Below, in pieces: positions 50,266-60,920 of a stretch of DNA of 64,000 bases (position 1 is its first letter; each line of letters opens with the position of its first letter). This DNA is from Winogradskyella endarachnes (GTDB lineage: Bacteria; Bacteroidota; Bacteroidia; Flavobacteriales; Flavobacteriaceae): NCBI RefSeq assembly GCF_009741275.1, contig NZ_WOWS01000003.1, positions 496,001-560,000 of the forward strand, read 5' to 3'. A program made the position numbers and the translations under genes. Below the pieces are notes generated by a model. It saw only the letters and a list, made by a program, of their open reading frames with translations, was not told the DNA's origin and ran no database searches.

Positions 50266-53200
50266 ATAATTATTTTCTTAGAAACTACGGAACCATTTTG
50301 TAACTCTACTTTTACAACATACGTTCCTTTGCTCAAATTATGGGAAAGGTAATTGTAATTAGTACTTTCTACACTAAGGTTTTTATGAATTAATCTTCCA
50401 GTAGCATCAAATAATTCAAATGATTTTATGATACTTAAATTGGAAGTAGCATACAGAGTGTTGTCAAAATTTCTTATGTCTAACTCAGATATAATTTCTT
50501 CGTCTTTAATACTTAAGGATTCATTGGTAAATCTTAAAATAAATCTAGTATCGAAAACACCAGCTTGCGAAGCAAATATATATGGATTAGCTCTAATATC
50601 ATGAATGATATTAAGTTCAGTATCTTCTAAAAATATGTTCTGACTCGCATTTGCGAATAAACCATCAACTTGATTAATTGAGATTGTGTATGTGCCAGAG
50701 TTATTAATTTTATAACCTAACGGAATTGTTTCTGAATCTACAAAAGGTAAGCCTTTTCCTTGTATGGTAAGTTTTTCATTGCTTACTAATGAGTAAAATT
50801 GATCACCAGTTTGGCTTATTAAATACCCATCATATAATCTGTCTATATCATCAGTTGCCCCATCTGTAAATCCTACTAAAGTAGAAAGTGCTGTATTGCT
50901 ACTATTTACTAAATCTAACCAAATACGATGTTTTTCTGGTGCAGTAGTTGCGCTTCTGTAAAACCCGTTATTGGCATACGTACCACGCATAGTATTGCTA
51001 AAACTAACAGTACTGTTTGCTGGAGCTGAATCTAACATAAGCGCAAAGAACCCTTGTCCGGATGCAATATAATCATTAAAGCCAGGAGGTGTTGAGCCTA
51101 AGCTATTAGCAGCTAAATATTCGCTATCTGAATAGTTGTACATATAGCCATTGTAAAATGGGTCATCTATAGCACTTGTTGCTGGTGTTAGGTGTTGCCA
51201 GAAGTACAATGTACCGTCAATATCAGAATTGGCAGCAACAAAATCTTGCAGAGAAATTGCAGAAGGATATGGGTTTCCTAATAAATTCCAGTTATCATCT
51301 TCTGCAGTTGCAGTATTCCCTAAACCAGCGTAATTAGCTCCAGTATAGTTTCCTCTAGATATTGGAAAAGTAATTCTACCATTGTTTAATGTGCCACTGA
51401 ATTCGGCGGTATTTGCTATTGATGTGCCTGTTAAGCCTCTAACAATATAACCTTTACCAGGTATCATGTTTTCTTGTGTACTTATCCAATTACCATGATT
51501 ACCAGCTGTGCCATTCGCTTGCGTTGGTAGCCATTTGTATATTCCATAGCTTGGCGTTCCTGGAGAGATGTTTTCAACGTCGAATACATCAACAGGAGAA
51601 GACCAATATACGTAATCGAAATAAGAAATACCGTCTACTTTTCGTTGTACTCTTGCTGTACCTGTATTGTTATTTGTAGTAACATCGGTAATTTGAATAA
51701 TACTTGCACTGGTGTTTACTTCAATGTCACCTGTTGGTTCAATTTCAATAACATCTTCAATTGTTAAAGAAGCATTTGAGAGTTGAGTTAATGTTGCTCC
51801 GTTTTCAACACTTAAGTTATAGCCATAGCCATCAGTAGAACCTTGCATAATAGGGTCATTACCCGTGTTTGGTATAGTGATACAATTTGTAGGGTCAGGT
51901 ACTCCATTTGGTGTCCAGTTGTTAGCGTTTTCCCAAGCTGTGCTTTGTGAGCCGTTCCATGTTTTTTTACCAGTTACAGTTACAGTCGTTGGGTCTAGCT
52001 CTACTAAAGTTGTTCCATTACATAAGTTGTAAGTCACCTCTGCGTAATAAGTTGTAGTTTCTGTTGGACTCACTTCAATTTGTCCATCGTTATCAGGATC
52101 AATAATTTCATTAGCTGCAGTGATTGAGTTTTCGTACCATTTTAAGGTGGTTATAGGTGTTCCGTCTGGAGTAAATCTCCATGCTTCGTTTGTTGCTGTC
52201 CAATTAGGACTAAAAGCATTCCTATCTGGGGCTACTGTGGCAGTTGAACTATCACCTTGAATACCAACTACAGCTCGTCCATTGTTCCAACGTGCTCCGT
52301 TATTATAATATACTCTATCTAAATTCTTTTCTTGGATATAAACTTCAATAATATTGGTGTCCTCGTATAACACCATCATCCCAGAATATAAAATTGAGTT
52401 TTCAGCGTACATTGGTACATCTTTCCATGCCGTGACTAATGCTTGGCAACCGGTATCTAAAGTTATGAGCTGATAACCTATTTCACCACCTTTACTTGGG
52501 TCCACATCATGGTGAACTCCATAAACCGATGGACCGAAATAATAATTGTTCGCACCACTATTAAAATCAGAAGCATTCGTGTTATGGGGAATATTTCTAG
52601 AAATATACCATCCAGAAGGTGTGTTTGCTAACCTGTCCGCATCAAAAGATATAACACCATTTGATCCAATAACACACGAGTTATAAGTATTTCCATAAAA
52701 ACAAAAATCAAATGGTAAATTGATTTTGGGAGAAAAAATATCATCAACGTTTACACTAACTGCGTTTTCTAAACACCCAAATTGATAAGGAGGATTATAG
52801 GCTATTGCTTCTACTTTATAATTTGTAGTTTCTCCAATCTCTAAATAATTAGCTTCAAGTGTTGTGCTTCCATCTGTACAATTCATGTCTATATCAGAAC
52901 CAGAAGTACCTAATCCGCCTGCATCCACAGAAGGGCATGCAAAACTAGATGTCCCCAAAACATTTGTTATTTCACAGGTTTCTCTAACGCATATATTAAA
53001 GGTGCCATTGAAATTAGTGTTACCACCATTAAAACTATATACTCTAATGTAGTAAGTTGTGCCAACGTTTAAGGCAATTAATGTTGTAGACTCAGGATTA
53101 TATTGTGATGTTTCGTTAACACATTCTAAAGATGCACCACTGCAACTACCAACAAACACTTCAAATACTATATTATATAACGTTCCAGCCTCTACAATTA

Positions 53201-54359
53201 TTTCATGTTCTGGCCTTGTGGCAACAAAAGAATACCAAACATCGTCATCTGCAACTCCAGCACAACCAGTCATAGATTCTGTTCCTCCAACTGTTGTACC
53301 TGTTACTGGGTTACATATAAAGGATGGTGTTAATGAGATGGCATTAGAGCAATCGTCGTTTGGTGGTGGAGGTACACTTTGGGCTAGCTCTTCTACACAA
53401 ATATCAAAAGTGCCAGTTTGTCCGTTGCCATTAAAATAACTATATACTCTTATATGGTATTCTGTTCCAATTGTAAGTCCTGATAGCGTTGTGGTTTCAG
53501 TTGATCCTCCACCAGTGTCGTCTACACATTCTATGGAAGAGCCTCCACAACCACCTGAGAATACTTGAAAAACGATATCGTTAATACTACCAGCTTCAAC
53601 AGTAATTGCATGATCTGTGCTTGTTGCAATAAAAGAATACCAAACGTCATCATCAGCAGAACCAGCGCAGCCAGATAAAGATTGCGTAGCGCCTACTGTT
53701 GTTCCTGTGGTCATAATACAACTTGTGTCTGGTGTTAAACTGATGGCGTCTATACAATCGTCGTTAGTTGGTCCGCTACCACCACTAATAGGGACTCCTG
53801 TAATATTTATATCGTCTATGTAAATTTGATCGTTATTTGCACTAGCATCACAAACAATTCTAAATCTAGAATTATTACTAAAAGTATAAATGGTATTATC
53901 TAGAGTTAGACTAACTGAGTAAACTTGTCCGTTATTAAAATGTGTGCCGCGAATATAATTTGCTATAGTGGTTTCGGTTGAACCGTCATCGTATTCCACG
54001 AAAAAATTCTCTCCATTTTCCATGCTATTGGCATAAAAGAGGAATTCAATGGTTACAGAGGAATAAGATGTTAAATCAATGTTGTCACTAAACATAGATG
54101 AATTATTACCTGAGTTATCTCTAATCCTGATGTTAGAGTTACCATTAATTAAGTTGTTGTTAACAAAATTACAATCATTACCACCATCATTCCAATTTCC
54201 CCAATCCGATTCAAAATCATCGAAAATTGGCAACTGAGCATGAACTAAATTGCTATTTAATAGTACAGCCATAAATAGCAAGAAAATAAATGGTTTTTTA
54301 TTGAGGCTTATACAAGAATTTAATTTAAAGTATAACTTAAAATGTAAAGTATTCTTCAT
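50262..54359 (-). CDS. Large secreted T9SS protein with two PPC-like repeats
   Basis: 1365 residues. Signal peptide to Ala41 (VHA|Q). Residues 45-190 are a jelly-roll-like N-terminal domain (FDDFESDWGNWNDGGNDC). Two related Cys-containing repeats follow at about 199-324 and 334-460, each starting NDDC(I/S)(D/N)AISLTP and containing ADDDVWYSF(I/V)AT, as in bacterial pre-peptidase C-terminal domains. Residues about 470-740 include a nidogen-like part (GSNGVISFDADRLANTP). After another strand-rich region, the last 70 residues are a T9SS sorting domain (FELFDATGRLIHKNL, LSKGTYVVKVELQNG). No catalytic motif was seen. Likely a surface adhesin or binding protein. Confidence 0.9.
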   Translation of the reverse strand: MKNTLHFKLYFKLNSCISLNKKPFIFLLFMAVLLNSNLVHAQLPIFDDFESDWGNWNDGGNDCNFVNNNLINGNSNIRIRDNSGNNSSMFSDNIDLTSYSSVTIEFLFYANSMENGENFFVEYDDGSTETTIANYIRGTHFNNGQVYSVSLTLDNTIYTFSNNSRFRIVCDASANNDQIYIDDINITGVPISGGSGPTNDDCIDAISLTPDTSCIMTTGTTVGATQSLSGCAGSADDDVWYSFIATSTDHAITVEAGSINDIVFQVFSGGCGGSSIECVDDTGGGSTETTTLSGLTIGTEYHIRVYSYFNGNGQTGTFDICVEELAQSVPPPPNDDCSNAISLTPSFICNPVTGTTVGGTESMTGCAGVADDDVWYSFVATRPEHEIIVEAGTLYNIVFEVFVGSCSGASLECVNETSQYNPESTTLIALNVGTTYYIRVYSFNGGNTNFNGTFNICVRETCEITNVLGTSSFACPSVDAGGLGTSGSDIDMNCTDGSTTLEANYLEIGETTNYKVEAIAYNPPYQFGCLENAVSVNVDDIFSPKINLPFDFCFYGNTYNSCVIGSNGVISFDADRLANTPSGWYISRNIPHNTNASDFNSGANNYYFGPSVYGVHHDVDPSKGGEIGYQLITLDTGCQALVTAWKDVPMYAENSILYSGMMVLYEDTNIIEVYIQEKNLDRVYYNNGARWNNGRAVVGIQGDSSTATVAPDRNAFSPNWTATNEAWRFTPDGTPITTLKWYENSITAANEIIDPDNDGQIEVSPTETTTYYAEVTYNLCNGTTLVELDPTTVTVTGKKTWNGSQSTAWENANNWTPNGVPDPTNCITIPNTGNDPIMQGSTDGYGYNLSVENGATLTQLSNASLTIEDVIEIEPTGDIEVNTSASIIQITDVTTNNNTGTARVQRKVDGISYFDYVYWSSPVDVFDVENISPGTPSYGIYKWLPTQANGTAGNHGNWISTQENMIPGKGYIVRGLTGTSIANTAEFSGTLNNGRITFPISRGNYTGANYAGLGNTATAEDDNWNLLGNPYPSAISLQDFVAANSDIDGTLYFWQHLTPATSAIDDPFYNGYMYNYSDSEYLAANSLGSTPPGFNDYIASGQGFFALMLDSAPANSTVSFSNTMRGTYANNGFYRSATTAPEKHRIWLDLVNSSNTALSTLVGFTDGATDDIDRLYDGYLISQTGDQFYSLVSNEKLTIQGKGLPFVDSETIPLGYKINNSGTYTISINQVDGLFANASQNIFLEDTELNIIHDIRANPYIFASQAGVFDTRFILRFTNESLSIKDEEIISELDIRNFDNTLYATSNLSIIKSFELFDATGRLIHKNLSVESTNYNYLSHNLSKGTYVVKVELQNGSVVSKKIII

Positions 54360-54584
54360 GATAAGTAGGGTTTTTAAAAGTATAGTATCTCTTATAATAA
54401 TGTTTATAATCTGATAATATTTTAATTATAAAGGACTAATTGTTTGTTATTAATGGCCAAACGTAATAAAAAATGTGAAAAAAAAATAATTTTTAACCGA
54501 TAAAACGATAAAAAACATCGATAAAGTGATTTTTGTATATTCTTTCTTACATTATTTTGTAGATTATGATTAAAATGCGTTACT

Positions 54585-54592
54585 TATCTTTG
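54585..54592 (+). promoter_or_regulatory. -7 promoter box (TATCTTTG) for the PLP enzyme gene
   Basis: Exact match, 13 bases before the TTG start at 54606; predicted transcription start near 54599, so the leader is very short. Confidence 0.65.
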
Positions 54593-54605
54593 TAAAAAAT
54601 AAAAT

Positions 54606-55508
54606 TTGATAAATATTAATATTGAAAATCAGAAAGTAATTCTTAACAATTCTTTTGAATTAATTGTGAAACGAGAGGATTTGATTCATCCATTTATATC
54701 TGGTAACAAATTCAGAAAACTTAAATATAATTTATTAAGAGCGCAAGAAATCAATGCGAACGCGCTGTTAACTTTTGGTGGTGCATACTCTAACCACATA
54801 GCAGCTGTTGCTTATGCGGGAAAAGCATATGGTTATAAAACTGTGGGAATTATTAGAGGAGAAGAATTGCAAAGCAGAACTGATTTAAACCCAACATTAG
54901 CATTTGCTAAACGTTGTGGTATGAATTTTAAATTTATATCAAGGCAAGAATACAGAAATAAAGCTGATGATAACTTTATAGATAAATTGAAAACTGAATT
55001 TCAAGCCTTTTATTTAATTCCGGAAGGTGGTACAAATACATTAGCTATAAAAGGATGCGAAGAAATATTAGAACCAGAAGACTTGAGTTTTGATTATGTT
55101 TGTTGTGCGGTTGGAACAGGTGGAACAATTTCTGGAATAATTAATGCTTCAAACGATAATCAAAACATATTAGGTTTTCCTGCATTAAAAGGTGATTTTT
55201 TACAACAAGATATTCGTAAGTTTGCAAATCGAGATAATTGGGAATTAATAACAGACTATCATTTTGGTGGTTACGGCAAAATAAAGCCTGAATTAATTTC
55301 GTTTATTAATGAATTTAAAAAGAGATATAATATTCCATTAGATCCAATTTACACAGGTAAAATGATGTATGGTATATTTGATTTAATTGAAAAGGAATTT
55401 TTTCCTCCTAATTCTAAAATCTTAGCAATTCACACAGGTGGCTTACAAGGTATTGCGGGCGTTAATGAATTGTTGAAACGGAAAAACCAACCTTTAATTG
55501 ATGTATAA
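54606..55508 (+). CDS. D-cysteine desulfhydrase / ACC deaminase-like PLP enzyme
   Basis: 300 residues of fold-type II PLP enzymes. VKREDLIHPFISGNKFRKLK holds the PLP Lys (GNK), TFGGAYSNHIAAVAYAGKA is the substrate loop and CCAVGTGGTISGII the phosphate loop. The family covers 1-aminocyclopropane-1-carboxylate deaminase and D-cysteine desulfhydrase; in bacteria of this kind the latter is more usual, but sequence alone does not decide. TTG start at 54606, just after a strict promoter box. Overlaps or abuts the LysM gene, probably an operon with it and hemL. Confidence 0.88.
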   Translation: MININIENQKVILNNSFELIVKREDLIHPFISGNKFRKLKYNLLRAQEINANALLTFGGAYSNHIAAVAYAGKAYGYKTVGIIRGEELQSRTDLNPTLAFAKRCGMNFKFISRQEYRNKADDNFIDKLKTEFQAFYLIPEGGTNTLAIKGCEEILEPEDLSFDYVCCAVGTGGTISGIINASNDNQNILGFPALKGDFLQQDIRKFANRDNWELITDYHFGGYGKIKPELISFINEFKKRYNIPLDPIYTGKMMYGIFDLIEKEFFPPNSKILAIHTGGLQGIAGVNELLKRKNQPLIDV

Positions 55509-55509
55509 A

Positions 55510-56352
55510 ATGAAATCTAAACCTATAGTAATAGTTATGTTGGTGTTGGCTTTTTTTAGTTGCGGACCCAAAAAAGGTATTGTTACAAAACGAGAAAATA
55601 CAACCACTTCTAAAACTGTTGTTACTAAAAAGGTGGAGCAAAAACAAGTGCCTACAGTAACTGCCGATAAGCCAGTGAATGCAGATAAGAAACCACAAAG
55701 TGCAGTGGAGGTTTACATACAACAATATGCTTATATCGCCAAAAAAAACATGAAAGAACACAAAATCCCTGCAAGTATTACACTTGCTCAGGGTATTTTA
55801 GAATCTGGTTCTGGTAAGGGTAGATTAGCTGTAAAAGCCAATAATCATTTTGGTATAAAGTGTCATGGATGGAAGGGAGCTAAAATTTATCATGATGATG
55901 ACCGCTCTCAAGAATGTTTCAGAAAATATAAAAAAGCTGAAAGTTCTTATGAGGATCATTCCGAATTTTTAACAGGTAGAAAACGTTATGCAAGTCTTTT
56001 TAATCTAAAACCAGACGATTATAAAGGTTGGGCAAAAGGCCTACGTGCTGCAGGTTATGCAACAGATAGAAAATACCCTCAGAAATTAATTAGCTTAATA
56101 GAACGTTATCAATTGTATAGGTATGATGCGGAAGTTTTGGGTAAGGCCAGTTCTAAAAGGAAAAGAAGTTCTACCACCATAATTGAAGGCATAAAAAAGA
56201 AAGATATTTTAAAAAAGCATACCGTAACTAAAGGTGATACGTTGTATTCACTCTCTAGATTATATAGTACAACTGTAGATGCTATTAAAAAGAGAAATCA
56301 GTTAAAATCTAATGACCTTACTATTGGTCAAGAACTAATTATTCCTAATTAA
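55510..56352 (+). CDS. LysM-containing glucosaminidase lipoprotein
   Basis: 280 residues. Signal peptide with lipobox LAFFSC (Cys18 acylated). A glucosaminidase domain of the FlgJ/Auto type follows at about 65-200: ITLAQGILESGSGKGRLAVK carries the catalytic Glu and NNHFGIKCHGW the next conserved block. A C-terminal LysM domain (TVTKGDTLYSLSRLYSTTVD, GQELIIPN) binds peptidoglycan. It cuts the glycan strands during wall growth. Start: TTG 55498 and ATG 55501 are also in frame; ATG 55510, just after the upstream stop, gives the best lipoprotein signal. Confidence 0.92.
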   Translation: MKSKPIVIVMLVLAFFSCGPKKGIVTKRENTTTSKTVVTKKVEQKQVPTVTADKPVNADKKPQSAVEVYIQQYAYIAKKNMKEHKIPASITLAQGILESGSGKGRLAVKANNHFGIKCHGWKGAKIYHDDDRSQECFRKYKKAESSYEDHSEFLTGRKRYASLFNLKPDDYKGWAKGLRAAGYATDRKYPQKLISLIERYQLYRYDAEVLGKASSKRKRSSTTIIEGIKKKDILKKHTVTKGDTLYSLSRLYSTTVDAIKKRNQLKSNDLTIGQELIIPN

Positions 56353-56355
56353 AAT

Positions 56356-57642
56356 ATGTTATATCAAAGAAGCAGTGCTTTATTTAAAGAAGCACAAGGC
56401 GTAATTCCTGGTGGTGTGAATTCACCTGTAAGAGCTTTTAATGCTGTAGGCGGAACACCGATTTTTGCTAAATCTGCAAAAGGTGCTTATGTTTATGATG
56501 AAGATGATAATCGTTTTATAGATTATATAAATTCTTGGGGACCAATGTTACTTGGCCATGCTTATCCTCCAGTTGTTGAAGCTGTTATTGAGAAAGCAAG
56601 GCAAGGCACTTCTTTTGGAATGCCAACTGCTTTAGAAACAGAGATTGCTGAATTAGCAGTGGCAATGGTGCCAAATATTGATAAAATTCGTTTTGTAAAT
56701 TCAGGTACAGAGGCTTGTATGAGTGCTATTCGTTTAGCTAGAGGATTTACCAAAAAAGATAAAATTATAAAATTTGCTGGGTGTTATCATGGGCATAGTG
56801 ATTCATTTTTAATAGCAGCAGGAAGTGGTGCTATTACTTTTGGGACACCTAACAGTCCTGGTGTAACAGGAGGTACTGCTAAAGATACTTTGTTAGCTAT
56901 ATATAATGATATAGAAAATGTAAAGTCTATAGTTGAAGCTAATAAAGGTGATATAGCTGCTATTATAATAGAACCAGTAGCAGGTAATATGGGTTGTATT
57001 CCTCCAGTTGAAGGTTTTTTAGAAAATCTAAGACAGCTTTGTGATGCAAACGATATCTTATTAATCTTTGATGAAGTAATGACGGGTTTTAGATTGGCTA
57101 AAGGTGGTGTGCAAGAGTTGAAAGGTGTTGATGCAGATATTGTTTGTTTTGGTAAAGTAGTTGGAGGTGGATTACCTGTAGGCGCATTTGCAGCAAGAAA
57201 TGAGATTATGGATTTTTTGGCGCCAAATGGACCTGTTTATCAAGCCGGAACTTTAAGTGGAAATCCATTAGCAATGGCTGCTGGCTTAGCTATGTTAAAA
57301 GAGATTAATGCCGATAAAGGGTTAATGAATAGGTTAGGAGAGAAGACTAAATATTTGCATAACGGAATTGCTGAAGCACTTAATAAGAATAATGTAATAC
57401 ATACAATTAATAGGATTGGTTCTATGATTTCTGTACATTTTTCTGAAGAGCCCGTTGTAGATTTTGAATCCGCTGCAAAAGGTAATAATGAAACTTTTAA
57501 AACGTTTTTTCATGGTATGTTAGATCAAGGTATTTATATTGCTCCTAGTGCTTTTGAAACTTGGTTTATAACTGATGCCTTAACTTATGAAGACTTAAAT
57601 GAAACCATTGCGGCTGTAGAGCAAATTGCAAAGTCTCTTTAA
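56356..57642 (+). CDS. hemL: Glutamate-1-semialdehyde 2,1-aminomutase
   Basis: 428 residues; PLP enzyme that makes 5-aminolevulinate for haem in the C5 pathway. [17 protein letters not shown] at the N-terminus, [20 protein letters not shown], and the PLP Lys in [17 protein letters not shown] are decisive. Normal length. It starts 3 bases after the LysM gene and ends before a strong terminator. Confidence 0.97.
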   Translation: MLYQRSSALFKEAQGVIPGGVNSPVRAFNAVGGTPIFAKSAKGAYVYDEDDNRFIDYINSWGPMLLGHAYPPVVEAVIEKARQGTSFGMPTALETEIAELAVAMVPNIDKIRFVNSGTEACMSAIRLARGFTKKDKIIKFAGCYHGHSDSFLIAAGSGAITFGTPNSPGVTGGTAKDTLLAIYNDIENVKSIVEANKGDIAAIIIEPVAGNMGCIPPVEGFLENLRQLCDANDILLIFDEVMTGFRLAKGGVQELKGVDADIVCFGKVVGGGLPVGAFAARNEIMDFLAPNGPVYQAGTLSGNPLAMAAGLAMLKEINADKGLMNRLGEKTKYLHNGIAEALNKNNVIHTINRIGSMISVHFSEEPVVDFESAAKGNNETFKTFFHGMLDQGIYIAPSAFETWFITDALTYEDLNETIAAVEQIAKSL

Positions 57643-57665
57643 AATTAGTGTTATGTATTTATATA

Positions 57666-57695
57666 AAAAAAGCCTCACATTTGTGAGGCTTTTTT
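57666..57695. terminator. Bidirectional terminator after hemL
   Basis: AGCCTCACA-TT-TGTGAGGCT with A5 and T5 extensions, between convergent genes. Confidence 0.92.
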
Positions 57696-57697
57696 AT

Positions 57698-58039
57698 TTA
57701 GTTTTCCGAGTCAAACGTTTTGTAAAGCTCGTATTGTTCTTCAGATAAAATAGATTTAATTTTATCATCTAATTGTTTTTCAATTTTAGCATTTTCTTCA
57801 GCACTAACATCTTTACCTTCTAAATTAGCAATACTCTGTCCATAATGTTTTAAGGCTTCATAAACGTCATCGCGTTGTTCAGGACCAAATTTAACGTGTA
57901 TTCTTAGAGATTCAGTTTTTTTTGCAGCTGTGGCGTTTATTTTTTTCATTGCATCTAATTTGCTGTTTTGTGCAGTCAGCGTTTGGCTGCCAAAAAACAT
58001 TGCAAATGCAAATAAACATAGAGTAATTAACTTTTTCAT
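57698..58039 (-). CDS. Small secreted helical protein
   Basis: 113 residues, signal peptide to about residue 23 (LTAQ). The mature part is helical and charged, ending DKIKSILSEEQYELYKTFDS, which resembles the end of Spy/CpxP-like periplasmic chaperones (ILTxEQ...). The neighbour at 58141 has the same kind of ending (SILTAEQYAEFEKM), so the pair are distant relatives. No enzymatic motif. Function unknown. Confidence 0.72.
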   Translation of the reverse strand: MKKLITLCLFAFAMFFGSQTLTAQNSKLDAMKKINATAAKKTESLRIHVKFGPEQRDDVYEALKHYGQSIANLEGKDVSAEENAKIEKQLDDKIKSILSEEQYELYKTFDSEN

Positions 58040-58093
58040 TATGGACTATTTAATAAATTTAGTGACTAATGTAATAATTTTATTCAATAAAAT

Positions 58094-58123
58094 AAAAAAG
58101 TATCGACTAAGCGATACTTTTTT
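58094..58123 (-). terminator. Terminator after the 58141 gene
   Basis: AAAAAAGTATCG / CGATACTTTTTT, 12-bp perfect arms around ACTAAG, 18 bases beyond the stop codon on the minus strand. It separates the two small secreted-protein genes. Confidence 0.88.
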
Positions 58124-58140
58124 ATAGAAATAATATGTTC

Positions 58141-58599
58141 TTATTTCTCGTCTTTATTTCCTTTTCGTCTCTCTTTTCCTCCTTTTTTATGCTTTTTAGG
58201 CTTCATTTTTTCAAACTCAGCGTACTGCTCAGCAGTTAAAATACTCTTCATCTTTCGCTTCATTTGTATTTGCTTGTCTAGTCTCTCATTTTGCATTTTA
58301 ACAAACTCTTCTGTGGTTGGCTTTTCTTTTTGTTCGCCATCCTTAGCTTTACGTTCATTTCTATGTTTTTCTCTGTCTTTAGCTTGTTCTAAAAATACAG
58401 CTTTAACTTCTTTTTGTTGTTTGTCTGTTAAATCTAATTTTAGCGTTAGCTTTTTAGATTTTAAATCTGCGATGTCCTCTGGAGACATATCTTTTCTTAA
58501 CTCAGACCTGTTTTCTTGGTCCATTCCTTTTCTGCCTTCACGTTGAGCAAAACCATTTAAGGTTACTAGTGCTATCGCAATCATTACTAATTTTTTCAT
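58141..58599 (-). CDS. Secreted Lys/Glu-rich helical protein, Spy/CpxP-like
   Basis: 152 residues, signal peptide ending near GFA|QR. DLTDKQQKEVKAVFLEQAKD and KRKMKSILTAEQYAEFEKMK follow the LTxxQ pattern seen twice in Spy/CpxP periplasmic chaperones. The C-terminal 25 residues are almost all Lys/Arg/Gly/Glu. A role in envelope stress or metal response is possible by family analogy only. Confidence 0.72.
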   Translation of the reverse strand: MKKLVMIAIALVTLNGFAQREGRKGMDQENRSELRKDMSPEDIADLKSKKLTLKLDLTDKQQKEVKAVFLEQAKDREKHRNERKAKDGEQKEKPTTEEFVKMQNERLDKQIQMKRKMKSILTAEQYAEFEKMKPKKHKKGGKERRKGNKDEK

Positions 58600-58687
58600 G
58601 TCGTTTTTGTTTTATTTTATATCTGTTTAGACATTATAAATGTTGATCCGTTTAATTCAAACTGTGTTTTTAACAGATTATTTAACA

Positions 58688-60184
58688 TTATAGACTAAGA
58701 AGTTGTAGTGTAGTTTGGTATAAATCTGTTTGTTCTACTTTACTTTTTAACCATGCATAAAAACTAATTACAAAGATGTCTTCTTGGCATATAGTAATCC
58801 ATTCAAAAGATGTTTCAAGATTAATTTTAAACCTTTCAGAAGTTAAACTTTTAGGATTTAAATAATACTGTTCTGCAAATTTTAAAAATGTTAGAATTCT
58901 TGTTTGTTCTATTTGCTTCAGGTAATTAGTGTAACTTCTTCTAAAGCTTTTTAATCTAGAAAAGAATAAATCGTTTTCCTGTAATTCTACATATAATAAG
59001 AGTTCGGCAACGTATTTTTTTATTACCCAATCTAGTCCGGCTTTTTCTTTATACCATTGGTCCGTGTGGTAAAATTTTGAAGAAATTGATTTGGCTTTAT
59101 TATAGTTGCCTTTTTGAAAATAGAGCATAAAACAAGTCAGTTGAAGATCTAATAAGGTTTCTAGGTCATTGCTTTTTTTTTGTAAAATGTTCTCGGTTAA
59201 TATAATGGCTTCATTTTGTTTGTTTGTATAATTGAGATTTAAAACTTTAATAAGCGTTTTTTTTAATATAAAATCCTTGTAAAAGGCGCGCTTTTTTAAT
59301 TGCATTAATTGTTCCATTTCTTCTATATAGAGTAGTGAAGACTTAAATTTTTTGTTTCTGAACAATGTGTTAGCTATTATGTAAACAATATGTATTTGAT
59401 AAAATAACTGTTTGTCTGTTTCTTTTTTTAGCTTTAAAGTATTGTAGCTTTTTAAAACAAAATCTTCAATTTTATAGTATTTGGCAGTTACTAATGCAGA
59501 GAAATGGGCAATTGCCAATATTTGATACAAGGATTTAAAAGACAATGAGGAGTCTAATTTTATGTTGTGTTCTGTGAGAATTTTTTCTAATTCTGTTTCA
59601 AAGTCAATCACTTTTCCTTGATAAGTGATTTCATTTAAAACCGATTTTAATTTGGCATAGACAATATTGAGTTGGTCTTCTAATTGATGTTTCTTTTGGT
59701 TCTCTTTTTGTTTTAGTATTAAGTCATTTAAATCAACTTTAGGATAATTTGAAGCGTATTGAATCTTTGTGTGATAAATTTCATTGAGCATTGGAAATAA
59801 CAAATGCTCATCGGCTAAACGTTCTGCTTTATCCAATATTTTATAAGCTATTTTAAAATTATTTTGAATTAAAAATGTACGTGACGCTAATATGTATTTT
59901 ACAATTTGCATATCAACTGAATTCTCATCTTCAAGATTTTTATTAGCCGTAAATTCTATTAAGGATTGAAATAATCTTTTCCGCAGAGCATGGTAAGCAT
60001 TGCTCTTTTTAGTGTTGTAAAGTTTTTTGCAAATAGATGTTGAATCTTCATTACCACTAGCAATTAACTTAAACAATTGAACGTTTTTAGTGTCCTTACG
60101 CTTGTTCTTTTGTTGAAGATAATTTACAAATTTCTGATGTTCTTCTGAGGAAAATGTGCTAATAATAGAATTTATTTCAATCAT
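58688..60184 (-). CDS. Helical repeat protein of unknown function
   Basis: 498 residues, no signal peptide or membrane segment. The whole chain is helical and rich in Lys, Leu, Ile and Tyr, with a repeated spacing of helix pairs such as KIAYKILDKAERLADE and FQKGNYNKAKSISSKFYHT that resembles TPR-type repeats. I do not recognise a named family; similar single genes occur in flavobacteria. It lies divergent from the YiaA-type gene. Confidence 0.7.
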   Translation of the reverse strand: MIEINSIISTFSSEEHQKFVNYLQQKNKRKDTKNVQLFKLIASGNEDSTSICKKLYNTKKSNAYHALRKRLFQSLIEFTANKNLEDENSVDMQIVKYILASRTFLIQNNFKIAYKILDKAERLADEHLLFPMLNEIYHTKIQYASNYPKVDLNDLILKQKENQKKHQLEDQLNIVYAKLKSVLNEITYQGKVIDFETELEKILTEHNIKLDSSLSFKSLYQILAIAHFSALVTAKYYKIEDFVLKSYNTLKLKKETDKQLFYQIHIVYIIANTLFRNKKFKSSLLYIEEMEQLMQLKKRAFYKDFILKKTLIKVLNLNYTNKQNEAIILTENILQKKSNDLETLLDLQLTCFMLYFQKGNYNKAKSISSKFYHTDQWYKEKAGLDWVIKKYVAELLLYVELQENDLFFSRLKSFRRSYTNYLKQIEQTRILTFLKFAEQYYLNPKSLTSERFKINLETSFEWITICQEDIFVISFYAWLKSKVEQTDLYQTTLQLLSL

Positions 60185-60335
60185 TTATTCGTCATTATAT
60201 ATTTTAATTTCCTAATAAATATAGCATATTATAATAATTTAAAGAATAATATATCGTCAGTTTTGTAGAAATTTTGGTTTTCAGAACCTTGTTCTTTATC
60301 TGAAATTTGCGTCATAATCATTAAAACAAAACATC

Positions 60336-60827
60336 ATGAATTATCAAACAACAGTTTCGTTAAAAGACGAAGAGAAAGTGAAATCTAAAAAGAAAGAAAA
60401 GAAAGTTTATAATAACAAACCTACACCTGCTTTTATTGGAGCGTCTTGGTCTGCCTTACTTATTGGTATGGTGGCGTATTGTGTTGGACTTTGGAATGCA
60501 ACAATGCAACTCAATGAAAAAGGGTATTATTTTACTATTTTATTATTTGGTTTATTCTCTGTTATCTCAGTACAAAAAGCAGTTAGAGATAAATTAGAAG
60601 GCATACAAGTCACCGAAATGTATTTTGGTATTAGTTGGTTTACGTCTATTGCATCAATTGTTTTATTAACTATAGGGCTTTATAATGCAACATTAGAGTT
60701 AAGCGAAAAAGGCTTCTACGCCATGTCATTTACCTTAAGTTTGTTTGCTGCCATTGCTGTACAGAAAAACACACGAGATGTGGCTTACATTAATAACGAA
60801 TTAGAAACAAAAACGGACGAAGATTAG
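60336..60827 (+). CDS. YiaA/YiaB-type inner membrane protein
   Basis: 163 residues with four transmembrane helices in two similar pairs: SALLIGMVAYCVGLWNATMQ then FTILLFGLFSVISVQKAVRD, and SIASIVLLTIGLYNATLELS then SFTLSLFAAIAVQKNTRD. This internal duplication, with the pattern GLxNAT...EKG(Y/F) and (S/A)VQK..RD in each half, matches the YiaAB family. Its biochemical role is not known. The N-terminal 28 residues are Lys/Glu-rich and cytoplasmic. Confidence 0.88.
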   Translation: MNYQTTVSLKDEEKVKSKKKEKKVYNNKPTPAFIGASWSALLIGMVAYCVGLWNATMQLNEKGYYFTILLFGLFSVISVQKAVRDKLEGIQVTEMYFGISWFTSIASIVLLTIGLYNATLELSEKGFYAMSFTLSLFAAIAVQKNTRDVAYINNELETKTDED

Positions 60828-60858
60828 TTTTGATGATGGGTTAGTTGGTAACCTAAGG

Positions 60859-60890
60859 CCTCACAGTGTTGGTATTACTGTGAGGTTTTT
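60859..60890 (+). terminator. Terminator after the YiaA-type gene
   Basis: CCTCACAGT / ACTGTGAGG, 9-bp arms, followed by T5. Confidence 0.88.
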
Positions 60891-60920
60891 AAAATTAATA
60901 GTAAAATTTACATTATTAAT